From: Microbacterium sp. EYE_78
GTDB taxonomy: Bacteria > Actinomycetota > Actinomycetes > Actinomycetales > Microbacteriaceae
Assembly (NCBI RefSeq): GCF_023149035.1
Contig: NZ_JAHXMY010000001.1
Coordinates: 620,001-684,000 of the forward strand
DNA: 64,000 nucleotides
Reading direction: 5' to 3'
The position numbers and the translations under genes are program-made. The notes under the pieces are model-generated. The model saw only the letters and a list, made by a program, of their open reading frames with translations, was not told the DNA's origin and searched no databases. Shown here piece after piece: positions 26,947-37,313 of this stretch (positions within the stretch are counted from its first letter, which is position 1; each line of letters starts with the position of its first letter).

Positions 26947-28020
26947 TCAGTCGGTGCGCTCCAAGAGAGCGACGCCGATCTTCGAGTCGGCCATGCCGTA
27001 GAACACGAACAGGCGGCCGTCGACCTCTTCGATCGCGGTCGGGAAGACGACGTTCGGCACGATGCCGCTCCGCTCGTCGTCGGTCTCCGGGGCCAGCAGC
27101 GGCTCCGGAGTCCGGGCCACGACCCTCGAGGGGTCGTCGGCGTCGAGGATGATGGCGCCTGCGGCGTAGTTCACCTTCTGCTGCTGCGAGAAGGCGCCGT
27201 CGATGACGCCGGTCACGCCGTGGTGCAGGACGAGCCAGCCCTCGGGGATGCGGCGGGGCGGCGGACCGCCGCCGATCTTCAGCTCCTCGAAGGGGAACTC
27301 CGGCCCCGCGACGAAGCGGTGCTGCTCCCACAGGGTGAGCGCCGAGAGGTCCTCCCGCACGGCGGCGAGCGGGATGTAGCTGATCCAGATCGACTGCCGC
27401 TCGTCCTCGACGCCGGCAGGGACGCGGACGCCCTGACCGGCCTTGGTCTCGCCGAGGTCCCACATCGGGCGATGGAGGACGGCGAGCGCCTCGCGGCCAT
27501 CGGGCGCGGTGACCGCCTCGGGGAAGAACACCGTGTCCTTGTTGTGGAAGAGGTTCAGGTCCATGTCGAGGTCGTCCTGGTACCGGAACAGCGCCGGTCC
27601 CAGCCGGCGCCAGTCGCGCAGGTCGCTCGAGACGGCCACCGCCGTGCGGGGCCCGAGCGGCCCGTACGCGACATACGTCATCACGTGCAGACCGAGCGTC
27701 TCGACCCAGGTCACCCGGGGGTCTTCGACGCCGGCGTTGCCGACCCCGCGCTCCCACCCGCGGTCGGGTTCGAGGACGATGCCCTCGCGCTCGACCGCCG
27801 TCGGCACGCCGTCCTCGATCACCACCCGGGCGAGTCCGACGCGCGACACGTTGCCGTCGGCGACGAGCCGCGGCAACAGGTACAGCTCCCCGTCGGGTCC
27901 GCGGCCCGAGGCGGGGTTCAGGACGCCTTCGGCCTCGTTCGGATCGCCGTCGGCGGGGGTCATGACGACCCCCATTCGCGTGAGGCGGTAGGGGACGTGG
28001 GTCTCGGCGGGCATGGTCAT
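26947..28020 (-). CDS. Glycoside hydrolase family 130 protein (mannoside phosphorylase type)
   Basis: A 357-residue five-bladed beta-propeller enzyme of GH130. Diagnostic stretches are VGNAGVEDPRVTWVE (the Asp of EDPR is the proposed general acid) and GGGPPPRRIPEGWLVLHHGV. Known GH130 members are phosphorylases or hydrolases of beta-1,2- or beta-1,4-mannosides, acting in the cytoplasm on imported oligosaccharides. The ATG overlaps the upstream permease stop by four bases; a second ATG two codons later is also possible. Family is firm; linkage specificity cannot be read from the sequence. Confidence 0.88.
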   Translation of the reverse strand: MTMPAETHVPYRLTRMGVVMTPADGDPNEAEGVLNPASGRGPDGELYLLPRLVADGNVSRVGLARVVIEDGVPTAVEREGIVLEPDRGWERGVGNAGVEDPRVTWVETLGLHVMTYVAYGPLGPRTAVAVSSDLRDWRRLGPALFRYQDDLDMDLNLFHNKDTVFFPEAVTAPDGREALAVLHRPMWDLGETKAGQGVRVPAGVEDERQSIWISYIPLAAVREDLSALTLWEQHRFVAGPEFPFEELKIGGGPPPRRIPEGWLVLHHGVTGVIDGAFSQQQKVNYAAGAIILDADDPSRVVARTPEPLLAPETDDERSGIVPNVVFPTAIEEVDGRLFVFYGMADSKIGVALLERTD

Positions 28021-28856
28021 CCTTTCACTCCGGATCCGAGGTCGTTGGACGTGAAGTAGCGCTGGAACACGAGGAACAGCGCCACGGCGGGGGCGGCGAG
28101 CACGACGGCGCCGGCCATCATCGCCCCGAACGGGTTCGCGGTGGATGCCGCGATGTTCGAGATGAAATTGGCGAGCGACACCGCGAGCGGCTGCATGTCG
28201 GCATCCTTCGTGATGAGGAACGGCCACAGGAACTCGTTCCACGGTCCGATGAACGTCAGCAGCACGACCGTCAGCAGCGCGGGACGCACGAGTGGCAGCG
28301 CGACGCTCCACAGCAGGCGGAACTCGTTCGACCCGTCGATCCGCGCGGCGTCGAACAGCTCCTTCGGCAGCTGCAGGAAGTACTGCCGGAAGATGATCAC
28401 CGCCGTCGAGTTGACGAAGAACGGCAGAATCATGCCGAGGTAGCTGTCGGCCAGGCCGTAGTCGCGCGCGATCATGACGTACAGCGGGATCATCAGCAGC
28501 TGGAACGGCACAACCTGCACGAGCAGCGCGAGGGCGAACGTGGCCCCGCGCCCGCGCCAGCGCAGGACGGCGAGCGCGTAGCCGGCGAGGACGCCGAACA
28601 CGACGGTGCCGAGGATGACGCCGCCGGTGAAGATCCCCGAGTTGGCGAGTCCCTGCAGCAGGTCGATACGGCCGTTGATGGCGCTGTAGTTGTCGAGCGT
28701 CAGGTTCGCCGGATTGGGGAACGCCCCCGCCGGGGTCGGGTCGACATTGGTCTGCAGCGACCCGACGACCATGTAGAAGAACGGGAACAAGAACGCGAGC
28801 GCGCCCAGCGACAGCGCGACGTACATCGCGATCTTCGATCCGAGTGCCCGCTTCAT
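28017..28856 (-). CDS. Carbohydrate ABC transporter permease (MalG type)
   Basis: A 279-residue CUT1-family inner-membrane permease with six predicted helices. The cytoplasmic EAA loop is ELFDAARIDGSNEFRLLWSV, which docks the ATPase. It has the MalG-type C-terminus (FQRYFTSNDLGSGVKG). It overlaps the downstream GH130 gene and the upstream permease by ATGA. No ATPase gene is present, so the shared MsiK-type ATPase is presumably supplied from elsewhere, as is usual for actinobacterial CUT1 systems. Confidence 0.93.
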   Translation of the reverse strand: MKRALGSKIAMYVALSLGALAFLFPFFYMVVGSLQTNVDPTPAGAFPNPANLTLDNYSAINGRIDLLQGLANSGIFTGGVILGTVVFGVLAGYALAVLRWRGRGATFALALLVQVVPFQLLMIPLYVMIARDYGLADSYLGMILPFFVNSTAVIIFRQYFLQLPKELFDAARIDGSNEFRLLWSVALPLVRPALLTVVLLTFIGPWNEFLWPFLITKDADMQPLAVSLANFISNIAASTANPFGAMMAGAVVLAAPAVALFLVFQRYFTSNDLGSGVKG

Positions 28857-29836
28857 CGCTCCTCCCCTCCCACGAACTTGCGCTGGAGCGCCGCGATGGC
28901 CAGCACGAACACGATGAGGACCACGCCGATGGCGGCCGCGACGTCCGGGTTCTGCTGCTCGATGCCGCGCTGGTACATGAGCAGCACCGGCGAGGTCGAG
29001 GCGCCGTTCGGTCCGCCGCCGCCGGTCAGCAGGTACGGCTCGGTGAAGAGGTTCGCGCCGGTGATCGTCGCGAGCAGCACGACGAGCAGGGTCGCCGGCC
29101 GCACGCTGGGGACCGTCACTGCGAAGAACTGCCGCAGCCGCCCGCCGCCGTCCATCGACACCGACTCGTACAGTTCGCGGGGCACGTTCTGGAGCGCCGC
29201 GAGGTAGAGCAGGATGTAGAAACCCAGCCCCTTCCAGGTGACGAAGAAGGCGATCGTCGGCATCGCGAGCGCCGAATTCACCAGCCACGACGGGTCGGGG
29301 GCGAGCGGACCGAGGACGTTGTTCACGAGCCCGCCGCGGGCGAAGAGGAACAGCCACACCGCGACGACGGCGACGGATGCCGTGACGTACGGCACGTAGT
29401 AACTCACCCGGAAGAACGTCCGCGCCTTCGTGACGCGGTCGAGCGCCGTCGCCAAGAGGATCGAGAGGACGACCGTGAGCGGCACGTTGATGATCAGGAA
29501 GATCCCCACGTTGCCGAAGGACCGCCACACCTCGGGGTCGCTGAGCGCGGTGACGTAGTTGTCGAAGCCGACGAAGGGACGGTCGACCTCTGCGCCGGGA
29601 GCGGCGAAGAAGTAGTCCTGGAACGACATCCACACCGCGAAGACCACCGGGTAGGCGAAGACCACCAGGACGAACGCGATGTAGGGCGCCGAGAAGAGCA
29701 GCCCGTGGGGTTGCGCGCCGAGGAGGCGGTGGAGGATGCCGCGGCGAGGCGCGGCATCCTTCCCGTCCTTCTCGGGGGTGGCACCGCGGGTCGCGCCGGG
29801 ATCGGACCCGGCGCGGCCCGGGACGACGGCGGTCAT
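28853..29836 (-). CDS. Carbohydrate ABC transporter permease (MalF type)
   Basis: A 327-residue CUT1 permease with an N-terminal cytoplasmic extension of about 45 residues and six helices. The EAA loop is ELYESVSMDGGGRLRQFFAV. It pairs with the MalG-type permease immediately downstream and the solute-binding protein one base upstream. Together they form an importer for an oligosaccharide, most likely the substrate of the adjacent GH130 enzyme. Confidence 0.93.
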   Translation of the reverse strand: MTAVVPGRAGSDPGATRGATPEKDGKDAAPRRGILHRLLGAQPHGLLFSAPYIAFVLVVFAYPVVFAVWMSFQDYFFAAPGAEVDRPFVGFDNYVTALSDPEVWRSFGNVGIFLIINVPLTVVLSILLATALDRVTKARTFFRVSYYVPYVTASVAVVAVWLFLFARGGLVNNVLGPLAPDPSWLVNSALAMPTIAFFVTWKGLGFYILLYLAALQNVPRELYESVSMDGGGRLRQFFAVTVPSVRPATLLVVLLATITGANLFTEPYLLTGGGGPNGASTSPVLLMYQRGIEQQNPDVAAAIGVVLIVFVLAIAALQRKFVGGEER

Positions 29837-29837
29837 C

Positions 29838-31127
29838 TCAGCCCGCCGACGCCAGCTCGTCGACCTCTGCCGCGGTGTCGGAGAGGAACTGGTCGACCGG
29901 CGTCTCGCCGAAGATGACGGACTTCGAGTAGCCGTCGCGGAACGCCTGCCAGATCTCCACCGACCCGATGACGTTCGGCACCTCCACGGTGCGTGCGGCC
30001 TGGTCGCCGAACTGCTCGTAGGCGGGGTTGTCGGCGAAGTAGTCCGGGTAGGTGCCCGTCAGGTCCTGGCGCAGCGGCATCTGCCCGGTCGCCTCGAGCC
30101 AGGCGCCGTCCTGCTCCTCGCTCGTCGCGAACTTCAAGACGTCCCACGCGGTCGCCTTGTTGTCGCACGCGGTGAACATGCCGACGTTCTTCGCGTCGCT
30201 GAAGGTCCAGGTGTCCTCCGGCGCGGTGCCGTCCTGGGTGGGTACGGGGACCGAACCCCATTCGATCGAGTCGCCGTAGACGCTGATCGCCCACGGGCCG
30301 ACGATCGCCATCGCGGCGTAGCCGTCGGCGAACGCGTCGCCCTGGTACTGCTCGTTGCCGGCGAGCTGCTCGTCGTAGAGCGTCCGCCAGAAGTCCGCGA
30401 CGGCGGCGCCGTTGTCGTCGTCGAACGTGGCCGCGCCGTCCTCGACCAGCTGCGTGCCGCCGGTCTGCGCCGCGTAGAGCGGGTAGAAGTCGAACCACGA
30501 CTGGAAGAACTCGCTCGTGGGGGCCGGGTTGATCGCGTACTCCGAGACGCCCGCCTCCTTCAGCGTCCGCGCGGTCTCGAGGAACTCGTCGTAGGTCGAC
30601 AGCGACGGGTTCTCGGGGTCGAGGCCGGCCTCTTCGAACAGCGCCTTGTTGTAGAAGATCATGACGGGGTTGGACTTCCACGGCATCTGGTAGAAGTCGC
30701 CGTCGTCCGAACGGTACTGGTCGGCCAGGTCGCCGCTGCGTCCGGTGATGTAGTCGTCGCCGTCCTCGAACTCCGACAGGTTGACGAGGCCGCCCTGCCG
30801 CTGGAAGCCGGGCACCGCGGCAGGCGAGGTGTTGAAGACGAGGCAGGGCGCGTTGCCCGCCGTGATCGCGGCGCCGATGACCTCTTCGCTCGAGGCGCCC
30901 GCGGGGATCTCCTGCGCCTCGATCTGCTCGTCGGGGTTGTCGGCGTTCCACGCCTCGACCATGGCCTGACCCCAGCCGATCTCGGCCTCGTTGTTCGAGT
31001 ACCAGATGGTGATGTCGCCGCGGCCCTCGAGGTCGCCGCCACCGCCACCTCCTCCGCCGCCGCTGCAGGCGGTGAGGGCGAGGACTCCGGATGCTGCTGC
31101 GGCAGTGATGAGGATGCGTCGTCGCAT
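29838..31127 (-). CDS. Sugar ABC transporter substrate-binding lipoprotein
   Basis: A 429-residue extracellular solute-binding protein (family 1). The signal peptide ends with lipobox LTAC (cysteine at residue 21), followed by a Gly linker (CSGGGGGGGGGDLEGRG), so the mature protein is lipid-anchored on the outer membrane face. The region FEEAGLDPENPSLSTYDEFL is the conserved hinge-adjacent helix of CUT1 binding proteins. It is the first structural gene after the LacI regulator and would be the most strongly expressed component. Confidence 0.92.
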   Translation of the reverse strand: MRRRILITAAAASGVLALTACSGGGGGGGGGDLEGRGDITIWYSNNEAEIGWGQAMVEAWNADNPDEQIEAQEIPAGASSEEVIGAAITAGNAPCLVFNTSPAAVPGFQRQGGLVNLSEFEDGDDYITGRSGDLADQYRSDDGDFYQMPWKSNPVMIFYNKALFEEAGLDPENPSLSTYDEFLETARTLKEAGVSEYAINPAPTSEFFQSWFDFYPLYAAQTGGTQLVEDGAATFDDDNGAAVADFWRTLYDEQLAGNEQYQGDAFADGYAAMAIVGPWAISVYGDSIEWGSVPVPTQDGTAPEDTWTFSDAKNVGMFTACDNKATAWDVLKFATSEEQDGAWLEATGQMPLRQDLTGTYPDYFADNPAYEQFGDQAARTVEVPNVIGSVEIWQAFRDGYSKSVIFGETPVDQFLSDTAAEVDELASAG

Positions 31128-31175
31128 GTCTCTCTCCTTGATTCGTCGTGTGCTCGTGCTCGGTGGTGCGGGCGG

Positions 31176-32201
31176 TCAGCCGTCCGCGGGGGGTGCCGTC
31201 GAACCCCGGACGGCGAGGGTGGGGTCTGCGAGGTCGAGGTGCGTGGGGGCGTCTCCGGCGATCGCGCCGAGGAGCGCCCGGGCGGCGGTGACGCCCCAGC
31301 CGCGGGCATCCGTCGCGACGCTCGTCAGCGCGGGATGGATCCAGCGGCCGATCTCGGTGTCGTCGAAGCCCGTGATCGAGAGGTCGTCCGGCACGCGCAG
31401 GCCGCGCTGATGCGCGACGCCCATCCCGGCGACCGCCATGTTGTCGTTCGAGTAGACGATCGCCGTCGGCGGTGCCGCCGCGTCGAGCAGGGATGCCGTC
31501 GCCCGGGCCCCGTCGGCCGCGCTGAAGTCCGTCTCGATCACGCGCGAGTCGAGGCCGGCGGCATCCGCGGTCTCGCTGAACGCCCGACGACGCCGCTGCG
31601 CGTGCAGCATCTCGGCGGGGCCTGCGACGTGAGCGACGCGCCGGTGCCCGAGGGCCACGAGGTGCTCGACAGCGAGCCGGATGCCGGCACCGTCGTCGGT
31701 CGACACCGACCCGAACGGCGACTCGACGTCGGGCACACCGAGGGTGACCGCCGGGATCTGCAGTTCGGCGAGCAGCGCGATGCGGGGGTCTCCGGCGCGG
31801 ATGTCGGTGAGGATGACGCCGTCGACGCGACGGCCGGTGGCGAGGGAGCGGTAGGTCGCCTCCTCCTGCCGTCCCGGCGTGGCGACGGCGAGGACGAGCG
31901 CCTGCCCGGTGACGGAGAACTCGTCCTCGAGCCCCGCGATGAACGAGGGGAAGAACGGGTCGGCGGCGATGACGTCGGGACTGCGGCCGATGACCAGTCC
32001 GCACGCGAAGGCCCGGCCGACGCTGAGCGAGCGGGCGCTGAGACTCGGCGTCCAGCCGAGGTCGGCAGCGACGGCCATGATGCGCTGCCGGGTGTCGGCG
32101 GCGACGCCGGGGCGGCCGTTCAACGCGAACGAGACGAGGCCCTTGCTTACGCCCGCCGCGCGCGCGACATCCGCGATCGTCGGACGGGTCTCGGGCGGCA
32201 T
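31176..32201 (-). CDS. LacI-family transcriptional regulator
   Basis: A 341-residue LacI/GalR repressor. The N-terminal HTH is TIADVARAAGVSKGLVSFAL with the hinge at about residues 45-60; the periplasmic-binding-protein-like sensor follows (ITGFDDTEIGRWIHPALTSV is the conserved C-terminal subdomain motif). It sits directly upstream of the transporter/GH130 genes on the same strand. A palindromic LacI-type operator lies 30 bases before its own start, so it probably autoregulates and controls the downstream genes in response to the imported sugar. Confidence 0.92.
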   Translation of the reverse strand: MPPETRPTIADVARAAGVSKGLVSFALNGRPGVAADTRQRIMAVAADLGWTPSLSARSLSVGRAFACGLVIGRSPDVIAADPFFPSFIAGLEDEFSVTGQALVLAVATPGRQEEATYRSLATGRRVDGVILTDIRAGDPRIALLAELQIPAVTLGVPDVESPFGSVSTDDGAGIRLAVEHLVALGHRRVAHVAGPAEMLHAQRRRRAFSETADAAGLDSRVIETDFSAADGARATASLLDAAAPPTAIVYSNDNMAVAGMGVAHQRGLRVPDDLSITGFDDTEIGRWIHPALTSVATDARGWGVTAARALLGAIAGDAPTHLDLADPTLAVRGSTAPPADG

Positions 32202-32231
32202 CGGTCACTCCTTCGTGGCGAACCCGATCTA

Positions 32232-32245
32232 CTAAACCGGTTCAG
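32232..32245. promoter_or_regulatory. LacI-type operator
   Basis: CTAAACCGGTTCAG, a 14-bp palindrome with the central CG step and AACCGGTT core of LacI/GalR operators. It lies 30 bases upstream of the lacI-type gene. Confidence 0.75.
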
Positions 32246-32363
32246 GTGCCACGAATGCAAGACCTTGACATGGCGGGCGGGTGAGCGTATCCGCGCTCGC
32301 GGGCGGTGCGACAGGCGCGCGGTTCGCCCGCAGTGTTCTCGGCGCGCGAGTCCCGCCGAGAGA

Positions 32364-32442
32364 CCACATCATGTGCTCCAGACGAGGTCACATGGCATGC
32401 GCCGTCCACGACGTATGGTCTCGTCGCGAGCACATGATGTGG
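32364..32442. promoter_or_regulatory. Long inverted repeat with two CACATNATGTG palindromes
   Basis: The 305-base gene-free stretch between lysS and the LacI gene. It contains CCACATCATGTGCTC and GAGCACATGATGTGG, a perfect 15-bp inverted repeat. The pairing resumes after two mismatches with GACGAG and CTCGTC, giving about 23-bp arms. Each arm has its own 11-bp palindrome, and their centres are 66 bp apart. No gene is supported in the stretch. Confidence 0.6.
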
Positions 32443-32506
32443 ACGTGGGGAATGCGGCCCGGGCACGCCCCATGGCCGCACACCGGCATCCGCTCCGGCG
32501 CCCGGC

Positions 32507-34030
<1,524 letters not shown>

Positions 34031-34130
34031 GTTCGGGGGCTCCTCGGGGATTCGACCCCTCAGTCTATCGGCGGGCTCCCGGGCGCATTCCGGCAGGGAC
34101 GAGCGGATGCTGGTGCCCCGGATCGGGCGG

Positions 34131-34874
34131 TCAGCGCCGCGGCGTCCAGCCCGGCGGCCGCGGATCGCCGCCCGCCGCCCGCTCGCGGTCGAGCGCGGCG
34201 GACCATCCCTGCGCGACGTCCTCGGCGTCGAAACCGCCGCGGGCCACGCGGAACCCGACGTCGTCGTGCGTCATCCGCGGTCCGCCGCCGCGGCGAGTGC
34301 CGGCGCGGACGCTCCACGCGTCGTCGGCGAATCCGCCGCCCCGGAACACCCGGTAGTCGTCGTAGCGCTCGGTGTCGAGGAAGTCCCAGCACCACTCCCA
34401 CACGTTGCCGAGGGTGTCGAAGAGTCCGTGCAGGTTCGGCAGCTTGCCGCCGACGGGCTGCGGAGCGCTGACCCCGTCGGCCGCGGTCCATGCGACCTCA
34501 GCGAGCAGCCCGTAGTGCGGGCCGGTGGATCCGGCGCGGCACGCGTACTCCCATTCCGCCTCGGTGGGCAGGCGGTAGCCGTCGCTGTCGACGTGCCAGC
34601 GCACCTCTTCGCCGTCGACGGCGTAGGCGGCATCCAGCCCCTCCCACTCCGACAGCGCGTTGCAGAAGCGCACAGCGCGTTGCCAGCTGACCTCGACCGC
34701 CGGACGGCGGGGGTGGGATGCCGCGATCCCGAGCACCTCGGACAGCTGCTCCTGCGTGACCGGGTAGACGCCGATCTCGAACGGCTCGAGCTCGACGGTC
34801 CACCGCCGCTTCCGCCGCGCATCGTGCAGCTCGACGCGTCCCGCGGGGATGCGCGCGAGCTCGACGTCGCTCAC
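34131..34874 (-). CDS. SUMF1/FGE-fold protein without the FGE cysteines
   Basis: A 247-residue protein with the formylglycine-generating enzyme fold: FEIGVYPVTQEQLSEVLG, RLPTEAEWEYACRAG, NLHGLFDTLGNVWEWCWDFL and VFRGGGFADDAWSVRAGTR, ending in VGFRVAR. In true FGE the RGGSF segment is followed by two copper-binding cysteines; here the corresponding segment has none, so sulfatase activation is unlikely. No sulfatase is nearby. SUMF1-fold proteins lacking those residues include non-heme iron and ligand-binding types. The GTG overlaps the DUF2520 stop by four bases. Function unknown. Confidence 0.8.
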   Translation of the reverse strand: MSDVELARIPAGRVELHDARRKRRWTVELEPFEIGVYPVTQEQLSEVLGIAASHPRRPAVEVSWQRAVRFCNALSEWEGLDAAYAVDGEEVRWHVDSDGYRLPTEAEWEYACRAGSTGPHYGLLAEVAWTAADGVSAPQPVGGKLPNLHGLFDTLGNVWEWCWDFLDTERYDDYRVFRGGGFADDAWSVRAGTRRGGGPRMTHDDVGFRVARGGFDAEDVAQGWSAALDRERAAGGDPRPPGWTPRR

Positions 34875-35584
34875 GGTGCGAGCGGTCCAGGACCGTCGAG
34901 CGGATGCGGTGCCCCCGCCGCCGACAGGGCTCGGTCGACCGTCGTGTGCACGAGCGCGGAGAGGTAGCGCGCCGGGTCGTCGATCCCCGCCGTCTGCAGC
35001 AGCTCGGTCGACTGTCGGACGATGGATGCCGAGAACTCCGTCGCGGTCGCGATCGCCTCACCGTAGGCGGCGCGATCCGCATCGGCCACGACGACCGGCT
35101 CGCAGCCCATCTCGACGGCGAGCGCCTGCGCGATCGGCAGCACGGCGGGCGGTGCGGTGACCGCGGCGTAGGCGTCCTTCAGCGCTCGGAGGTCGGTCGA
35201 CGTGCCGGTGAACGCGATGGCGGGATGGATGGCCACCGGGATCGCGCCGCGTGACGCGGCGGGCGCCAGCACCTGCATGCCGTGCGCGGCATCCGTGTGC
35301 ATGACGATCTGCCCGACCTGCCAGGCGCCGAGATCGGCGAGCCCCGCGACGACGTCGGGCAGGTCGCCGTGCGGCACGGCGAGGACGACGAGCTCGCTGC
35401 GTCGGACGACCTCGTCCGCCGGGAGGCGCGGGACGTCCGGCAGGATCGCCTCGACCCGGTCGTCGTCCGAACCGGGGGTGATGCCCGTGAGCGCGTGTCC
35501 GGCACCGGCCAGCGCCGCCGCGACCACCGGACCGACGCGTCCGGCGCCGATCACGCCGACGCCGAGACGCCCGTCACGGGTCAC
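34871..35584 (-). CDS. DUF2520 Rossmann-fold protein
   Basis: A 237-residue predicted NAD(P)-binding protein. The Rossmann motif is VGVIGAGRVGPVVAAALAGA (residues about 8-27). The C-terminal helical domain (DUF2520) follows, with IHPAIAFTGTSTDL in the linker. In many actinobacteria this gene precedes panC and is linked to pantothenate synthesis, but no panC follows here. The start is GTG, 11 bases inside the end of the PH-domain gene. Reaction not established. Confidence 0.85.
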   Translation of the reverse strand: MTRDGRLGVGVIGAGRVGPVVAAALAGAGHALTGITPGSDDDRVEAILPDVPRLPADEVVRRSELVVLAVPHGDLPDVVAGLADLGAWQVGQIVMHTDAAHGMQVLAPAASRGAIPVAIHPAIAFTGTSTDLRALKDAYAAVTAPPAVLPIAQALAVEMGCEPVVVADADRAAYGEAIATATEFSASIVRQSTELLQTAGIDDPARYLSALVHTTVDRALSAAGAPHPLDGPGPLAP

Positions 35585-37313
35585 GGCGGTCTCCACGAAG
35601 TGCTGGCGCGGGCCGTGCGACCTCGACGGCCGGAGCGGCCTCGGGTGCCGCGACGGCCACGGGTGCGTCGTCCGGGGACGTCGCGGGGTCCACGGCGCCC
35701 TCCGACGCCGCCGCGGCCACGGCCGCCGCAGTGCCCGACGTCCACAGCCCGAGCGCGTCGTGCACATCGAGACCGGAGATCGAGCCGGCGACCGGCCCGG
35801 TGACCGTGTGCCCTGTGACACCGGCCAGACCCAGGCGGCGGTCGATCGGCCCCTGGTCCACGCGCAGTGACTGCAGGCGCGCCAGGGGCAGCACCGTGAG
35901 CTTCGGCCAGAGTCGCCCCGAGCGCAGCAGGATCACTCCGGGGAGGACGCGGAATCCGTTGCGCGCCCACGAGAGGGGCTTGAAGAGGCGGGCCCGGGCG
36001 GGCGACACGGTGTAGCCGTCGCCGGCACGGGGGCCGCGCAGGCCCGCGTCGACTAGCGCGGCATCCACCGAGGGCGCCGGCAGCAGCAGACGCAGCACCC
36101 GCTCGACGTCGGCCTGCGTGCCGATCGGCAGGATCTCGGCGAACTGCGTGGCGGACGTGTCGGTCGCCGAACGACCTGACAGGCGGTTCACGCGGATACG
36201 CCACCAGCCACCCAACCGCCACAGCAGCGGCTGTCGGATGTCGATCGCGTGGATGCGGCTCGGGTGCAGCGTCTCGGTGACCGTCGTGAGCAGCCCGAAG
36301 GTGATCCGCACACCGGCGGAGGTCGGGGCGATCGAATAGCGGACGGTCTTGATGAACTGCCGGATGGCGTACGTGCCGAAACCGATCGCCGCCGGGACCG
36401 AGGCGCCGAGCGCCGGGACGAGCCAGAACGGGTCGACGATGATGCCGACGACGGCAGCGACGATGATCGCGAGGAACCAGATCGTCGACCCCGAGAGCAG
36501 GTTCGCGAGGATGAGGCGGCCCATCGGGACGCGGACGATCGACTCGGGCGGGCTGTCGTCCTCGTCGACGCCCTCGATGATCTCGCCGACACCCGCCGTG
36601 ACCCGCCCCGTCAGACCGCCAGGCGCCGCCGCGCGCGCAGCCGACGCCTCGGCCCGCATGCCCGAGGCGAGCCGGAGGATGTCGCCGCGGATCGTCTCGG
36701 CGTTCGCCGTCGACAGGTACTCGAGCTTCACGTTCGCATCGAGTCCTGCCCCGACCACCTCGAGCTTCGCGAGCCCGACCAGGCGCGCGAGGGCGGGCCG
36801 GGTGAGGTTGACGCCCTGGACCCGATCGAGGGGCGCGCGCCGGTGCGTGCGGAAGAGGACGCCGCTGCGCACCTCGACGTCGTCGCCCGTGATCCGGAAC
36901 GTGTGGAACCGCCACGCCGTCCAGAACAGGGCGATCAATACGACCAGGCCACCGGCGACGACGAGGATCGCGGGGATGAGGATGTCGTTGCGCAGGACGA
37001 ACTCGACCGGGTCCCCCTCGGACTCGAAGTCGACCCCTTCCGGCAGAAAGATCCCGATCAATCGGTCGCGGAGGTTCGCGACGAGGATGCTGAGGATGAC
37101 GAGCAGGGTCAGCCCACCGCGCAGGAGCGGCGACAGCGGGTGCAGCCGGTGCCACTCGCCGTCGCTGAGCTCGGAACGGACCGCGGTCTGCGGCGGGACC
37201 GGCGCTCCGGTCGTCGACACCGCAGCCCCGGGCGCCGCCGCCGGAGCCGCGGGCGACGGATCGCCGGGCACCGGCGTCGAGCCGACCGGGGGCGTCGCGT
37301 CGGCGTCGCTCAC
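35574..37313 (-). CDS. PH-domain (YdbT-type) membrane protein, large
   Basis: A 579-residue membrane protein with a Pro/Ala-rich cytoplasmic N-terminus (about 45 residues), then pairs of transmembrane helices, each followed by a bacterial pleckstrin-homology (bPH2) domain. Three bPH2 units are visible: FRITGDDVEVRSGVLFRTHR, VRITFGLLTTVTETLHPSRI and VLPGVILLRSGRLWPKLTVL. It corresponds to B. subtilis YdbT, which acts with YdbS. The GTG overlaps the stop of the YdbS-like gene by four bases. Such pairs have been linked to envelope stress and resistance, but the role in this genome is not known. Confidence 0.82.
   Translation of the reverse strand: MSDADATPPVGSTPVPGDPSPAAPAAAPGAAVSTTGAPVPPQTAVRSELSDGEWHRLHPLSPLLRGGLTLLVILSILVANLRDRLIGIFLPEGVDFESEGDPVEFVLRNDILIPAILVVAGGLVVLIALFWTAWRFHTFRITGDDVEVRSGVLFRTHRRAPLDRVQGVNLTRPALARLVGLAKLEVVGAGLDANVKLEYLSTANAETIRGDILRLASGMRAEASAARAAAPGGLTGRVTAGVGEIIEGVDEDDSPPESIVRVPMGRLILANLLSGSTIWFLAIIVAAVVGIIVDPFWLVPALGASVPAAIGFGTYAIRQFIKTVRYSIAPTSAGVRITFGLLTTVTETLHPSRIHAIDIRQPLLWRLGGWWRIRVNRLSGRSATDTSATQFAEILPIGTQADVERVLRLLLPAPSVDAALVDAGLRGPRAGDGYTVSPARARLFKPLSWARNGFRVLPGVILLRSGRLWPKLTVLPLARLQSLRVDQGPIDRRLGLAGVTGHTVTGPVAGSISGLDVHDALGLWTSGTAAAVAAAASEGAVDPATSPDDAPVAVAAPEAAPAVEVARPAPALRGDRRDP

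Noticed and set aside
34131..34874. Sulfatase-activating formylglycine-generating enzyme
   Set aside because: The two copper-binding cysteines of FGE are not present in the expected segment, and no sulfatase is encoded nearby.
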